From positions 1-13,790 of the forward strand of contig DPCK01000047.1 in the NCBI GenBank assembly GCA_003516285.1: a DNA stretch of 13,790 bases, in the 5' to 3' direction. The position numbers and the translations under genes were made by a program. Shown one piece after another: positions 5,275-12,472 of this stretch; position 1 is the stretch's first letter, and each line of letters starts with the position of its first letter. This stretch comes from Lutibacter sp. Its GTDB lineage: Bacteria; Bacteroidota; Bacteroidia; Flavobacteriales; Flavobacteriaceae. The notes beneath the pieces are model-generated. The model was not told the DNA's origin, did not search any database, and saw nothing but the letters and a program-made list of their open reading frames with translations.

Positions 5275-7341
5275 ATGAAAAATAATATGAGAACCAAAAT
5301 AACAACATTAATTGCATTATTTCTTATTTCTTTAGGAGTAAACGCACAAATCGACAGATCGCAACAACCAAAAGCCGGGCCTGCACCTACTATTAATTTA
5401 GGAAAGCCACAAACTTTTGAACTTAAAAACGGGTTAAAAGTAATGGTCGTTGAAAATCATAAATTACCAAAAGTTTCCGCTACCTTAATTTTAGACAACG
5501 GCCCTATTCTTGAAGGTGAAAAAGCCGGATTGACAAGTATTGCCGGAGGAATGATGGGGAATGGAACAAAAACAATTTCAAAAGACGCATTTAATGAAGA
5601 AATTGATTTTTTAGGCGCTAACTTAAATGTTGGAAGCCAAAGTGCCAGTTTCAATACCTTGTCTAAATTTTTTCCAAGAATTTTGGAATTAACTGCTGAT
5701 GCTGTTCAAAATCCGCTATTTACAAAAGAAGAATTTGAAAAAGAACAAGCCAAACTTATTGAAAACATTAAATCGGGCGAAAATAGTGTTGCTGCAATTG
5801 CCGCAAAAGCACAAAATGCTTTGGTTTATGGGAAAAATCATCCTTATGGAGAATTTGAAACTGAAACTACCGCCAAAAATGTAACTTTGGATGATGTTCA
5901 AAATTTTTATGCCACTTATTTCAAACCAAACAATGCCTATTTGGTAATTGTTGGCGATGTTACTTTTAAAGATGTGAAAGCTCAGGTAACCAAACACTTT
6001 AACAATTGGAAAAAAGGAACAATGCCGGATTATGAAATTCCTAAAGTAGCTGATGTTGCCAAAACCGAAATTAACTTTATTGATATGCCAAATGCGGTAC
6101 AATCTGATATTTCTGTGATAAATACCGTAGACTTAAAAATGAGCAATCCCGATTATTTTGCTGCTTTATTGGCCAATAAAATTTTTGGTGGTGGTGGTGA
6201 AGGTCGTTTATTCTTAAATTTAAGAGAAGACAAAGGTTATACTTACGGCGCTTATTCAAGAATTGGAAATGACGAAAGAACTTCAGCAACTTTTAAATCA
6301 TCTGCTTCTGTAAGAAATATGGTGACAGACAGTTCTGTGGTTGAATTTATGAAAGAAATCAAAACTTTTAGAGATACCAAAGTTACTGATGAAGAATTGA
6401 AAAACGCCAAAGCGGCTTACATCGGAAGTTTTGTGATGGCACTTGAAAACCCTGCTACAGTTGCAAGTTATGCTTTAAATATTGTCACTAAAAAATTACC
6501 TGAAAATTTCTACCAAACCTATCTGCAAAAAATAAATGCAGTAACAGTTGAGGATGTTCAACGCGTTGCCCAAAAATATTTCAGTGAAGACAACGCAAGA
6601 ATTGTCATTGTAGGAAAAGCGTTGGATGCTTTGCCAAACCTTGAAAAATTGCCTTATGCCATCAAATATTTTGATAAGGAATCAAATGCCGCTTCAAAAC
6701 CGGAAATGTCTAAACCACTTCCAAATGGTGTGACCAAATTAACAGTTTTGGACAATTTCTTTAATGCTATCGGCGGTGCCGCTAAAGTGAAAGCGTTAAA
6801 AAGCACTTCGGCTACCTATGAAGCAAGCGCGATGGGAAGCGTTATATCAACAACCGAAAAAAGAACATCAGAAAAATATGCCAATGAAACCAGTATGGGC
6901 GGAAATGTAGTGGCTAAAATTGTGATGACTAAAGATGGCGTGTTTATGAACAAACAACCATTACCAGCGCCAATGGCCGCTGAAATGACTTATACCATCG
7001 GAACATTTTTAGAAATGGGATTGTTAAACAACGAAAATTCTAAACTAACAGGTATTGAAAATATTGACGGCAAAGATGCTTACGTTATTTCAACCAAAGG
7101 CGAAATTGTTTCATCTTCAGTTTATTTTGATGTTGCAAGCGGATTAAAAGTTAAGGAATTGCAAGTAATCACCATGCAAGGCCAAACCCAAAATCAGGAA
7201 GCAACTTTCAGCAATTACCAAGAATTTAACGGAATTAAGTTTCCAGGCACGAAAACAGGAAGTTTAGGACCTCAAAAAGTTGAATTTAAATTAATAGGCG
7301 CTAAAGTAAATGAAGGCGTTTCGGAAAGTGATTTTCTATAA
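5275..7341 (+). CDS. M16 family peptidase-like protein, non-catalytic partner with C-terminal extra domain
   Basis: A 688-residue exported M16-fold protein with signal peptide MKNNMRTKITTLIALFLISL ending near GVNAQ (cleavage after Ala24); Met5 is an alternative start. Where the zinc motif should stand it has GLTSIAGGMMGNGT (residues 85-98), so His, Glu and His are replaced by Ser, Gly and Gly and the protein cannot bind zinc there. The second M16 half keeps RLFLNLREDKGYTYGAYSR (311-329), the substrate-contact region missing from the upstream protein. This complementary pattern matches heterodimeric M16B enzymes and mitochondrial processing peptidase. Residues from about 475 to 688 form an added domain with alternating beta-strand-like segments and no zinc-peptidase motif. 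A LolA-like beta fold is possible but unproven. It starts 8 bp after the catalytic-subunit gene, and a terminator follows the stop. Confidence 0.92.
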   Translation: MKNNMRTKITTLIALFLISLGVNAQIDRSQQPKAGPAPTINLGKPQTFELKNGLKVMVVENHKLPKVSATLILDNGPILEGEKAGLTSIAGGMMGNGTKTISKDAFNEEIDFLGANLNVGSQSASFNTLSKFFPRILELTADAVQNPLFTKEEFEKEQAKLIENIKSGENSVAAIAAKAQNALVYGKNHPYGEFETETTAKNVTLDDVQNFYATYFKPNNAYLVIVGDVTFKDVKAQVTKHFNNWKKGTMPDYEIPKVADVAKTEINFIDMPNAVQSDISVINTVDLKMSNPDYFAALLANKIFGGGGEGRLFLNLREDKGYTYGAYSRIGNDERTSATFKSSASVRNMVTDSSVVEFMKEIKTFRDTKVTDEELKNAKAAYIGSFVMALENPATVASYALNIVTKKLPENFYQTYLQKINAVTVEDVQRVAQKYFSEDNARIVIVGKALDALPNLEKLPYAIKYFDKESNAASKPEMSKPLPNGVTKLTVLDNFFNAIGGAAKVKALKSTSATYEASAMGSVISTTEKRTSEKYANETSMGGNVVAKIVMTKDGVFMNKQPLPAPMAAEMTYTIGTFLEMGLLNNENSKLTGIENIDGKDAYVISTKGEIVSSSVYFDVASGLKVKELQVITMQGQTQNQEATFSNYQEFNGIKFPGTKTGSLGPQKVEFKLIGAKVNEGVSESDFL

Positions 7342-7369
7342 ATAAATCAATATTTAATAACAATTATTT

Positions 7370-7399
7370 AAAACGGCTCGAGAAATTGAGTCGTTTTTT
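7370..7399 (+). terminator. Intrinsic terminator of the M16 operon
   Basis: AAAACGGCTC (7370-7379) pairs with GAGTCGTTTT (7388-7397) through one G-T pair around an 8-base loop, and the T run continues to 7399. The stop codon of the convergent EamA gene (7398-7400) lies in the T run. In the minus direction the hairpin is followed by a weaker T tract, so it may serve both genes. Confidence 0.8.
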
Positions 7400-8270
7400 A
7401 TTTGGCCTTATTTGCCAGATAAACGCCAACCAAAATTACCAATCCTGAAAAGAATTGCAGAAATGAAATTTTCTCTCCATCTAAAATTCCCCAAGTGATG
7501 GCCACAACAGGAATTAAATAAGTGACGGAAGATGAAAATACCGGCGTTGACAATTGTATTAAACGGTTAAACATAACGGTTGCAATACCGGTGCCAACAA
7601 CCGCCAATATTGAAACATAAACCAATGAAGATGTTGTGACATCATTTATCTCAACAGATTGAAAAAATCCGGAAAACCACAACACCAAAAATGCAGGAAC
7701 AATTAAAATTGCAAAAATCCCAACTGTGATACTCAAAGCGTCTAAATCGTATAAATATTTTTTGATGAGATTCACATTAAAGGCATAGCCAACGGAAGCG
7801 ATGATCACAAATCCCATATATAAGTATTCTTGTTCCATATGAATTTGCGCGCCTTCCAAAATGAGCATTGCTGTTCCCGCAAACCCAATTAAAACACCTG
7901 TCAGCTGTCTTCGTTTAAATGTAAACCCAAATACCATTGCGCCAAAAAGCAAGGTATTTAAGGGCGTTAAAGCGTTTAAAATAGAAGCGATGGAACTGTC
8001 TATTTTTTGAAGCGCAAAAGAAAATAAAAATACGGGGAAAAAAGAGCCCAACATTGCGTTCAGGGTTAAATACTTCCAATGCCGCTTTTCAATTTTAAGC
8101 AATCGGTTAAACCCAATAAGCAACAAAAAAACTGCAGTGATTATTATTCTTAACGCGCCAACTTGGATTGGCGTTAAGCCTATTAAAGCTTTTTTCATTA
8201 AAATAAAGGAACTTCCCCAAATTAATGAAAGCGCAATTAAGTATATCCAGCGTAATTTCCTGTTTTTCAT
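7398..8270 (-). CDS. EamA/DMT family transporter
   Basis: An inner-membrane protein of the drug/metabolite transporter superfamily with two EamA repeats and about ten membrane helices. The N-terminal LIWGSSFILMKKAL followed by LTPIQVGALRI is typical of flavobacterial members, and a second repeat begins near YMGFVIIASVGYAFNVN. From ATG 8270 it has 290 residues, normal for the family. An in-frame ATG at 8297 would add nine residues (MRFLYFIYG) that do not look like part of the domain. A one-mismatch promoter element, GATTTTTG at 8293-8286, lies downstream of that ATG, so 8270 is preferred. The gene stands alone, convergent with the M16 operon and divergent from the HMA lipoprotein gene. The transported compound cannot be told from sequence; family members export amino acids or other metabolites. 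Confidence 0.9.
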   Translation of the reverse strand: MKNRKLRWIYLIALSLIWGSSFILMKKALIGLTPIQVGALRIIITAVFLLLIGFNRLLKIEKRHWKYLTLNAMLGSFFPVFLFSFALQKIDSSIASILNALTPLNTLLFGAMVFGFTFKRRQLTGVLIGFAGTAMLILEGAQIHMEQEYLYMGFVIIASVGYAFNVNLIKKYLYDLDALSITVGIFAILIVPAFLVLWFSGFFQSVEINDVTTSSLVYVSILAVVGTGIATVMFNRLIQLSTPVFSSSVTYLIPVVAITWGILDGEKISFLQFFSGLVILVGVYLANKAK

Positions 8271-8325
8271 GCCATAAATAAAATACAAAAATCGCATAAT
8301 TATCCGGATTTAAATTTATTAGTTT

Positions 8326-8333
8326 TAACTTTG
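8326..8333 (+). promoter_or_regulatory. Candidate -7 element for the HMA lipoprotein gene
   Basis: TAACTTTG matches TAnnTTTG exactly and would start transcription near 8337, about 23 nt before ATG 8360. No TTG is present at the usual distance upstream, so strength or activator dependence is uncertain. Confidence 0.5.
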
Positions 8334-8359
8334 CGAAATCACTTAAAAAGAAGTCAGTT

Positions 8360-8743
8360 ATGAAAAAAGCACTATATATTTTATCAATGGTTTTTGTTTT
8401 ATTTTCCTGCAATGACAATAAAAAGGAGGTTTCCGGAGAGAATACAGGAATTGAAAAACAAGAAATTGCCGCCAGCTATAAAAGTATAACCATTGAAATT
8501 GAAGGAATGACTTGTGAAATAGGCTGCGCCAAAACAATTGAGTCTAAATTATCAAAAACTGAAGGCGTTACCTACTCAAAAGTTAGTTTTGAGGACAAAG
8601 TAGGACAATTCACTTATGATGAAAATAAAATAAGCAAGGAAGATATTGCAAAAAAGATTGCTGGCATTGGCGGAGGCGCTTTATATAAAGCCACTAAAAT
8701 TACTGAAATTGAAGAAATTAAGGCATTTGATGAAAATAAATAA
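8360..8743 (+). CDS. Lipoprotein with heavy-metal-associated (HMA) domain, CxxxC type
   Basis: A 127-residue lipoprotein. The signal MKKALYILSMVFVLFSC ends in a lipobox with Cys17 as the lipidated residue, so the protein is anchored in the envelope. After a short Asn/Lys/Glu-rich linker, residues about 42-112 form an HMA ferredoxin-like domain (ITIEIEGMTC, then SKTEGVTYSKVSFEDKVGQF). The usual metal loop is GMTCxxC; here it is GMTCEIGC, with Cys52 and Cys56 separated by three residues. HMA domains bind soft metals such as Cu(I), so a periplasmic copper or zinc handling role is inferred. No P-type ATPase or efflux gene is nearby, so it may act alone. The family and localisation are secure; the bound metal and the function are not. 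Confidence 0.88.
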   Translation: MKKALYILSMVFVLFSCNDNKKEVSGENTGIEKQEIAASYKSITIEIEGMTCEIGCAKTIESKLSKTEGVTYSKVSFEDKVGQFTYDENKISKEDIAKKIAGIGGGALYKATKITEIEEIKAFDENK

Positions 8744-8762
8744 TATTTTTTTTTATAATTAA

Positions 8763-8770
8763 TAAATTTG
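8763..8770 (+). promoter_or_regulatory. Candidate -7 element for the small Val/Glu-rich lipoprotein gene
   Basis: TAAATTTG matches TAnnTTTG; a near match, TTAATTTG, follows at 8774-8781. Either would give a leader of about 25-35 nt before ATG 8808. No hairpin terminator separates this gene from the HMA gene, so some read-through is possible. Confidence 0.4.
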
Positions 8771-8807
8771 TTGTTAATTTGCACCAACAATAAAATCATA
8801 TCAAAAA

Positions 8808-8999
8808 ATGAAACAATTTAAATTTTTTATAGCAATTGCACTTTTTGTAAGCGTTTTTGCTGTTTCTTGTAAAGAAACACCTAAAGAAGAAGTACCTGCA
8901 GTTGAAGTAACTGTAGAAGAAGAAGCTCCAGCTGTAGAAGTTGAAGTAGCTGTTGATACTGTAGCTGTTACAGTTGAAGAAACTCCAGCTGCTGAGTAA
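8808..8999 (+). CDS. Small acidic Val/Glu/Ala-rich lipoprotein, function unknown
   Basis: A 63-residue protein. The signal peptide MKQFKFFIAIALFVSVFAVSC has a lipobox ending in Cys21. The mature part of about 43 residues is of low complexity, with repeated units such as APAVEVTVEEEAPAVEVEVAVD and many Glu and no aromatic residues. It looks like a flexible acidic tail tethered to a membrane, not a folded enzyme. The internal DNA repeat (GCTGTAGAAGTTGAAGTAGC and related copies) could expand or contract. It has its own candidate promoter, a normal start and a very strong terminator just behind it, which all argue for a real, probably well-expressed gene. I do not recognise a named family. Confidence 0.75.
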   Translation: MKQFKFFIAIALFVSVFAVSCKETPKEEVPAVEVTVEEEAPAVEVEVAVDTVAVTVEETPAAE

Positions 9000-9021
9000 C
9001 ACTTTTTTCTTTTAAGAAACT

Positions 9022-9050
9022 AAAAGCTTCAGACTACTGAAGCTTTTTTT
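9022..9050 (+). terminator. Strong intrinsic terminator, probably bidirectional
   Basis: AAAAGCTTCAG (9022-9032) and CTGAAGCTTTT (9037-9047) form a perfect 11-bp stem with an ACTA loop, followed by T to 9050. On the minus strand the hairpin lies just after the ctaA stop (9049-9051) and is followed by TTTTAGTTTC, so it can also end ctaA transcripts. Confidence 0.9.
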
Positions 9051-10113
9051 ATGCCTTTTGTTTTCTTAAAGAGTCGTACAAAAATAACAAACCCATAAAA
9101 TAAAGTAAACCTATCAATTGGTGGCTTACGCCAAAAAACAGCGGAATTTTACCTTCAACATTTAAAACAGTCAAAATTCCCAACGCAATTTGAACCCAAA
9201 CCAATATTAAAGTGCTGTTTAGCCATTTTTTAGAAGCTTCTTCTACCACATTTCTTAATTTAAAAAATAGATAAATTGTTGCAGCCGCCAATATATAAGC
9301 CAACATTCTGTGCGTAAACTGAATTAATGCCGGTGCAAATAAATAGGAGTCGTAATTAATCATATTGTGCCAATCCCAATTTGTTGAATTCGACAAAACG
9401 CCGGGAACAAATTCCCCATTCATATCCGGCCAGGTTGGATAGTACAATCCTGCTTTCATTCCGGCCATAACCCCTGCCACTATCATTTGCACAAATGCAA
9501 TGCCTATCACATAGGAAACTATTTTTTTGGAAGGAATATTGATTTTGCTTCCCAATAAATAAACATCAGAAACAGTTTTAACCATCGCCCATATCACCAA
9601 AACAGCCAACGTAAAATGAATTGTGAGTTTATACGCGTTTACCCAAGGCCGGTTCACAAGACCGCTCTGAACCATAATCCAACCCGCAGAAGCAGTTAAT
9701 ATGGTTAACAAAATAACAATGCCCAACCGCTTTATCAAATAAAAATCGAGTTGCTTTTTAAGGACAAAAATGATAAAAGGAATTAAAAAAATAAATCCGA
9801 GTGAACGAACCCAAAGGCGGTGAAAATATTCCCAGAAATAAATAAATTTAAAGTCTTGGATGGTAAATGTTGAATTAATTTTATGGAATTGTGGCGTTTC
9901 TTTATAAAGCTCGAATTCATTAACCCATTCTTCAGCATTTAAAGGCGGAATAACACCCGTGATAATGTCCCATTTGGTTATGGAAAGCCCCGATCCCGTT
10001 AAGCGGGTTATGCCACCTATCACCACTTGGCCAATTAACATAATCAAACCAATAATCAACCAGATTCTGATGGTTTTTGTGTATTTAAAATTATTTACTG
10101 TTGATTTTTCCAT
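9049..10113 (-). CDS. ctaA: Heme A synthase (COX15/CtaA)
   Basis: A 354-residue inner-membrane protein that oxidises the C8 methyl group of heme O to make heme A for aa3-type cytochrome oxidases. Eight membrane helices are visible. The four histidines expected as heme ligands are present at His98 (EYFHRLWVR), His166 (LTIHFTLA), His268 (QFTHRMLAY) and His331 (GVSHQLIGLL). Other COX15-like motifs include GGITRLTGSGLSITKWD near the N-terminus and GLVNRPWVNAYK before the second histidine. The length and features fit the proteobacterial/mitochondrial COX15 type. The start ATG 10113 lies inside gldD, 19 bp before the gldD stop, so the two are translationally coupled and cotranscribed. No cytochrome oxidase or heme O synthase (ctaB) gene is nearby in the window. 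Confidence 0.95.
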   Translation of the reverse strand: MEKSTVNNFKYTKTIRIWLIIGLIMLIGQVVIGGITRLTGSGLSITKWDIITGVIPPLNAEEWVNEFELYKETPQFHKINSTFTIQDFKFIYFWEYFHRLWVRSLGFIFLIPFIIFVLKKQLDFYLIKRLGIVILLTILTASAGWIMVQSGLVNRPWVNAYKLTIHFTLAVLVIWAMVKTVSDVYLLGSKINIPSKKIVSYVIGIAFVQMIVAGVMAGMKAGLYYPTWPDMNGEFVPGVLSNSTNWDWHNMINYDSYLFAPALIQFTHRMLAYILAAATIYLFFKLRNVVEEASKKWLNSTLILVWVQIALGILTVLNVEGKIPLFFGVSHQLIGLLYFMGLLFLYDSLRKQKA

Positions 10114-10664
10114 TCCAGTGTTTCAATTAAATGAATGATGTCTTTTTCAACATATTTTATGGCCGGCACAATGGAGTCATAGTTTGGACGTGAATAAAAA
10201 TAGAGTGCCCCGGAAAGGACGTGATTCACGCTGTCGGTTGCCCTAAATTGTATATTTGTGGCAACGCTACCTTCAATATTATACAATTTTGCAAAAACCC
10301 TTTTTTCCAAGTTTTCATAGGGAACTGCATTTATAACATCGGCTTTTATGGTATGTTCAAAAGTTAATTTTTCAACTTCCTTCAAAATTTCGTCTAAATC
10401 GTTATTTACTGGCCGATAAGTTATATGGATTGTCGCTTTTAATTGCGGATATTCAATACTTGCCCAATGCTTATTTTTGATGTTGATTTTAGCCAAATTT
10501 GATATTTCAAACGAAAAAGGGCCGTCGGATTCAATTTTCTTATATGTTGCTACCGAATACTTGAGCTTTAAGTAAGGAGCAGGTTTTGGCAATGTTTCAT
10601 TTTTGCAGGAGAACACAATAAATGCCAAAAAAAAGATTGTACAAAATTTTCTCATATTACTCAT
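10095..10664 (-). CDS. gldD: Gliding motility lipoprotein GldD
   Basis: A 189-residue lipoprotein. The signal ends in AFIVFSC with Cys20 as the lipidation site. The mature part carries the GldD signature: PKPAPYLKLKYSVATYK, ATIHITYRPVNNDL, KLTFEHTIKADVI, GALYFYSRPNYDSIVPA and a final LIETLEWKN. GldD is needed for gliding in Flavobacterium johnsoniae and is linked to the gliding/type IX secretion machinery, although its exact job is not settled. Its start overlaps the gldE stop by 8 bp as ATGAGTAA; Met4 (ATG 10655) is an alternative start. It overlaps ctaA downstream by 19 bp. Presence of the gene does not by itself show that the organism glides. Confidence 0.95.
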   Translation of the reverse strand: MSNMRKFCTIFFLAFIVFSCKNETLPKPAPYLKLKYSVATYKKIESDGPFSFEISNLAKINIKNKHWASIEYPQLKATIHITYRPVNNDLDEILKEVEKLTFEHTIKADVINAVPYENLEKRVFAKLYNIEGSVATNIQFRATDSVNHVLSGALYFYSRPNYDSIVPAIKYVEKDIIHLIETLEWKNQQ

Positions 10665-11979
10665 TTACATACGCCCGATCAATGCTCACTTTTACCTGTT
10701 TTATTCTTTTTTTGTCCATAAGCTCAACTTTAAAGGTATATTCAAAAAAAGAAATTATCTCTTGCTTTCTCGGGAATCTTCCGTGAATTTCTAAAATAAA
10801 GCCGGCCAAAGTTTCAGATTCTCCTTTATTTTCCTCAAATAAACTGGAATCTTCTATTTCTAGAATTTTATAAAAATCTTTTAAATTTATTTTTCCGTCA
10901 AACAAAAAATTGTTTTCATCAATCATCGTATATGGCGCATCATCCTGGTCATATTCATCGCTAATATCACCCACAATTTCTTCAATCACATCTTCTAGGG
11001 TAACAATGCCGCTAGTGCCTCCATATTCATCAACAACAATGGCCAAATGATTTTTCTTTTCCTGAAATTCTTTCAGCAAATCGTCCAGTTTTTTATTTTC
11101 AGGAACAAAATAAGGTTCTCTAATCAATTTTTGCCACTCAAAATTTTTGACATCAATATAAGGCAATAAATCCTTGGCATATAAAACGCCTATGATTTCA
11201 TCAATATTTTCGTCGTAAACAGGATTTCTAGAAAAACCTTCGTTCACAATTTTTGCCACCACATTTTCATAGGATTCATCTTTTGAAAGCGCAAAAATAT
11301 CAATGCGGGGCGTCATGATTTGTCCAGTTTCCGTATTTCCGAAACTTACGATTCCGCGCAATATTTTTTGGTCGTCTTTGGTGGTGGTTTCGTTGGATGT
11401 CAATCCGAGTGCCTGCGATAATTTTTCTACCGATAAGCTCGATTTCTGTTTCCCTAAATTATTTTCAATCATATTGGTCAAACCCAACAACGGAAAACTA
11501 ATAAATGAAAGCATCGACACTAAAAGTTTAAGCGGATAAACCATTATTACCGCAAACTTCATAGAATTTCTTGAGGCATACAATTTGGGTAAAACTTCCC
11601 CAAAAAGCAAAATTAAAAAGGTAACTAAAACAACTTCAATCAAAAATTTTAATAAGCCAGAAGCAATTTCAGCGAACAAAAAATCGCCTATATAAGCAAA
11701 AATCAACACAATAAGAATGTTGATGAAATTGTTTGAAACCAAAATAGTGGCCAGTAATCTTTTTGGCCGCTCAAGCAATGAAACAACTGCTTTTTCTTTG
11801 CTTGATTTTGATTCAGCGGCTCTGTTCAGATCTGTTTGGGTAAGCGAAAAAAACGCAACTTCTGCTCCGGATATTAACGCGGAAAGAATAAGCAATAAAA
11901 AAAGGGTGACAATACTCAGCGCTTTTGAAAAAACAGCGGCAGATAAAAGAATAGATAAAAACGTGGGTTCAGGATCCAA
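10657..11979 (-). CDS. gldE: Gliding motility-associated protein GldE, CNNM/CBS (CorC/HlyC-like) family
   Basis: A 440-residue inner-membrane protein. Residues about 15-195 are a DUF21/CNNM membrane domain (LISGAEVAFFSLTQTDLNRA is the typical motif). Residues about 210-335 are a pair of CBS domains (IMTPRIDIFAL, then VVDEYGGTSGIVTLEDVIEEIVGDI). Residues 350-430 are a CorC/HlyC C-terminal domain. Relatives move or sense divalent cations such as Mg2+. GldE acts with GldD in gliding, and the two are adjacent and overlapping here as in F. johnsoniae. The only plausible start is TTG 11979 (MDPEP): an in-frame stop lies a few codons upstream, and the first internal Met is deep inside the membrane domain. 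The gene begins 22 bp after ssb. Confidence 0.95.
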   Translation of the reverse strand: MDPEPTFLSILLSAAVFSKALSIVTLFLLLILSALISGAEVAFFSLTQTDLNRAAESKSSKEKAVVSLLERPKRLLATILVSNNFINILIVLIFAYIGDFLFAEIASGLLKFLIEVVLVTFLILLFGEVLPKLYASRNSMKFAVIMVYPLKLLVSMLSFISFPLLGLTNMIENNLGKQKSSLSVEKLSQALGLTSNETTTKDDQKILRGIVSFGNTETGQIMTPRIDIFALSKDESYENVVAKIVNEGFSRNPVYDENIDEIIGVLYAKDLLPYIDVKNFEWQKLIREPYFVPENKKLDDLLKEFQEKKNHLAIVVDEYGGTSGIVTLEDVIEEIVGDISDEYDQDDAPYTMIDENNFLFDGKINLKDFYKILEIEDSSLFEENKGESETLAGFILEIHGRFPRKQEIISFFEYTFKVELMDKKRIKQVKVSIDRAYVNE

Positions 11980-12001
11980 CTTACATAAATTTAATTAAAC
12001 T

Positions 12002-12442
12002 TTAGAATGGCAAATCATCCTCTTCCGGTTCATTTTTGGCTATTTCTTGACTTAAAGATTCCAATGGTTTTGCATCCATTTGGGGAGCTGGTGCATTCAA
12101 TTCATTTTTGGTGGTTAAGAAAGTCATATCCACCACGTGAATTTCTGTGGTATATCTTTTAGTTCCGTCTTCGCCTTCCCATTGTCTTGTTTTTATGCGG
12201 CCTTCAACATACACTTTATCACCTTTGGATAAATATTTTTCGCAAATTTCGGCCAATTTATTTCTGACAACAATATTATGCCATTCTGTAGTGGTAACTT
12301 TTTCACCAGTTTGCTTGTTTGTATAGGTTTCGTTTGTAGCAATGGGAAATCGGCCAATTGAATTTCCGCCTTCAAAATAATGCATTTTGACCTCATCACC
12401 CAAATGCCCTATCAGTATTACTTTATTTATTGTCCCAGCCAT
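12002..12442 (-). CDS. ssb: Single-stranded DNA-binding protein
   Basis: A 146-residue SSB. Residues 1 to about 105 form the OB fold (INKVILIGHLGDEVKM at the start, TEWHNIVVRNKLAEICEKYL and KVYVEGRIKTRQW in the middle). A short linker is followed by the acidic tip EEDDLPF, which recruits partner proteins such as RecQ, PriA and polymerase subunits. The length is a little short because the linker is only about 30 residues. It lies between mutY and gldE, all on the minus strand, and a TACTTTTG element just upstream suggests its own promoter. Confidence 0.97.
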   Translation of the reverse strand: MAGTINKVILIGHLGDEVKMHYFEGGNSIGRFPIATNETYTNKQTGEKVTTTEWHNIVVRNKLAEICEKYLSKGDKVYVEGRIKTRQWEGEDGTKRYTTEIHVVDMTFLTTKNELNAPAPQMDAKPLESLSQEIAKNEPEEDDLPF

Positions 12443-12464
12443 TTTTTAAGTATCAATTAAGAAA

Positions 12465-12472
12465 CAAAAGTA
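12465..12472 (-). promoter_or_regulatory. Candidate -7 element for ssb-gldE-gldD-ctaA
   Basis: TACTTTTG on the minus strand matches TAnnTTTG and directly abuts the mutY stop codon (12473-12475). It would give a leader of about 20 nt before ATG 12442. No TTG lies at the usual distance upstream, so the call rests on the -7 element and position. Confidence 0.45.

Noticed and set aside
5716..6102. 128-codon open frame antisense to the second M16 gene
   Set aside because: It is rich in Phe, Asn and Ile from reverse-reading an AT-rich coding strand, starts and ends without signals, and lies wholly inside a conserved gene.
8107..8418. 103-codon minus-strand frame overlapping the EamA and HMA gene starts
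   Set aside because: It runs across two well-supported genes and their shared promoter region and has no family features.
8880..8999. Tandem repeat or CRISPR-like array
   Set aside because: The repeats are short, imperfect, in frame and codon-based. They encode Val/Glu-rich protein, with no spacers.
8796..9002. 68-codon frame antisense to the small lipoprotein gene, very rich in Phe, Tyr and Ser
   Set aside because: Its composition is the mirror of the Val/Glu repeats. The plus-strand frame has a lipoprotein signal, a promoter and a terminator.
11717..11998. 93-codon plus-strand frame antisense to gldE
   Set aside because: It overlaps the conserved membrane domain of gldE and has no promoter or recognisable motif.
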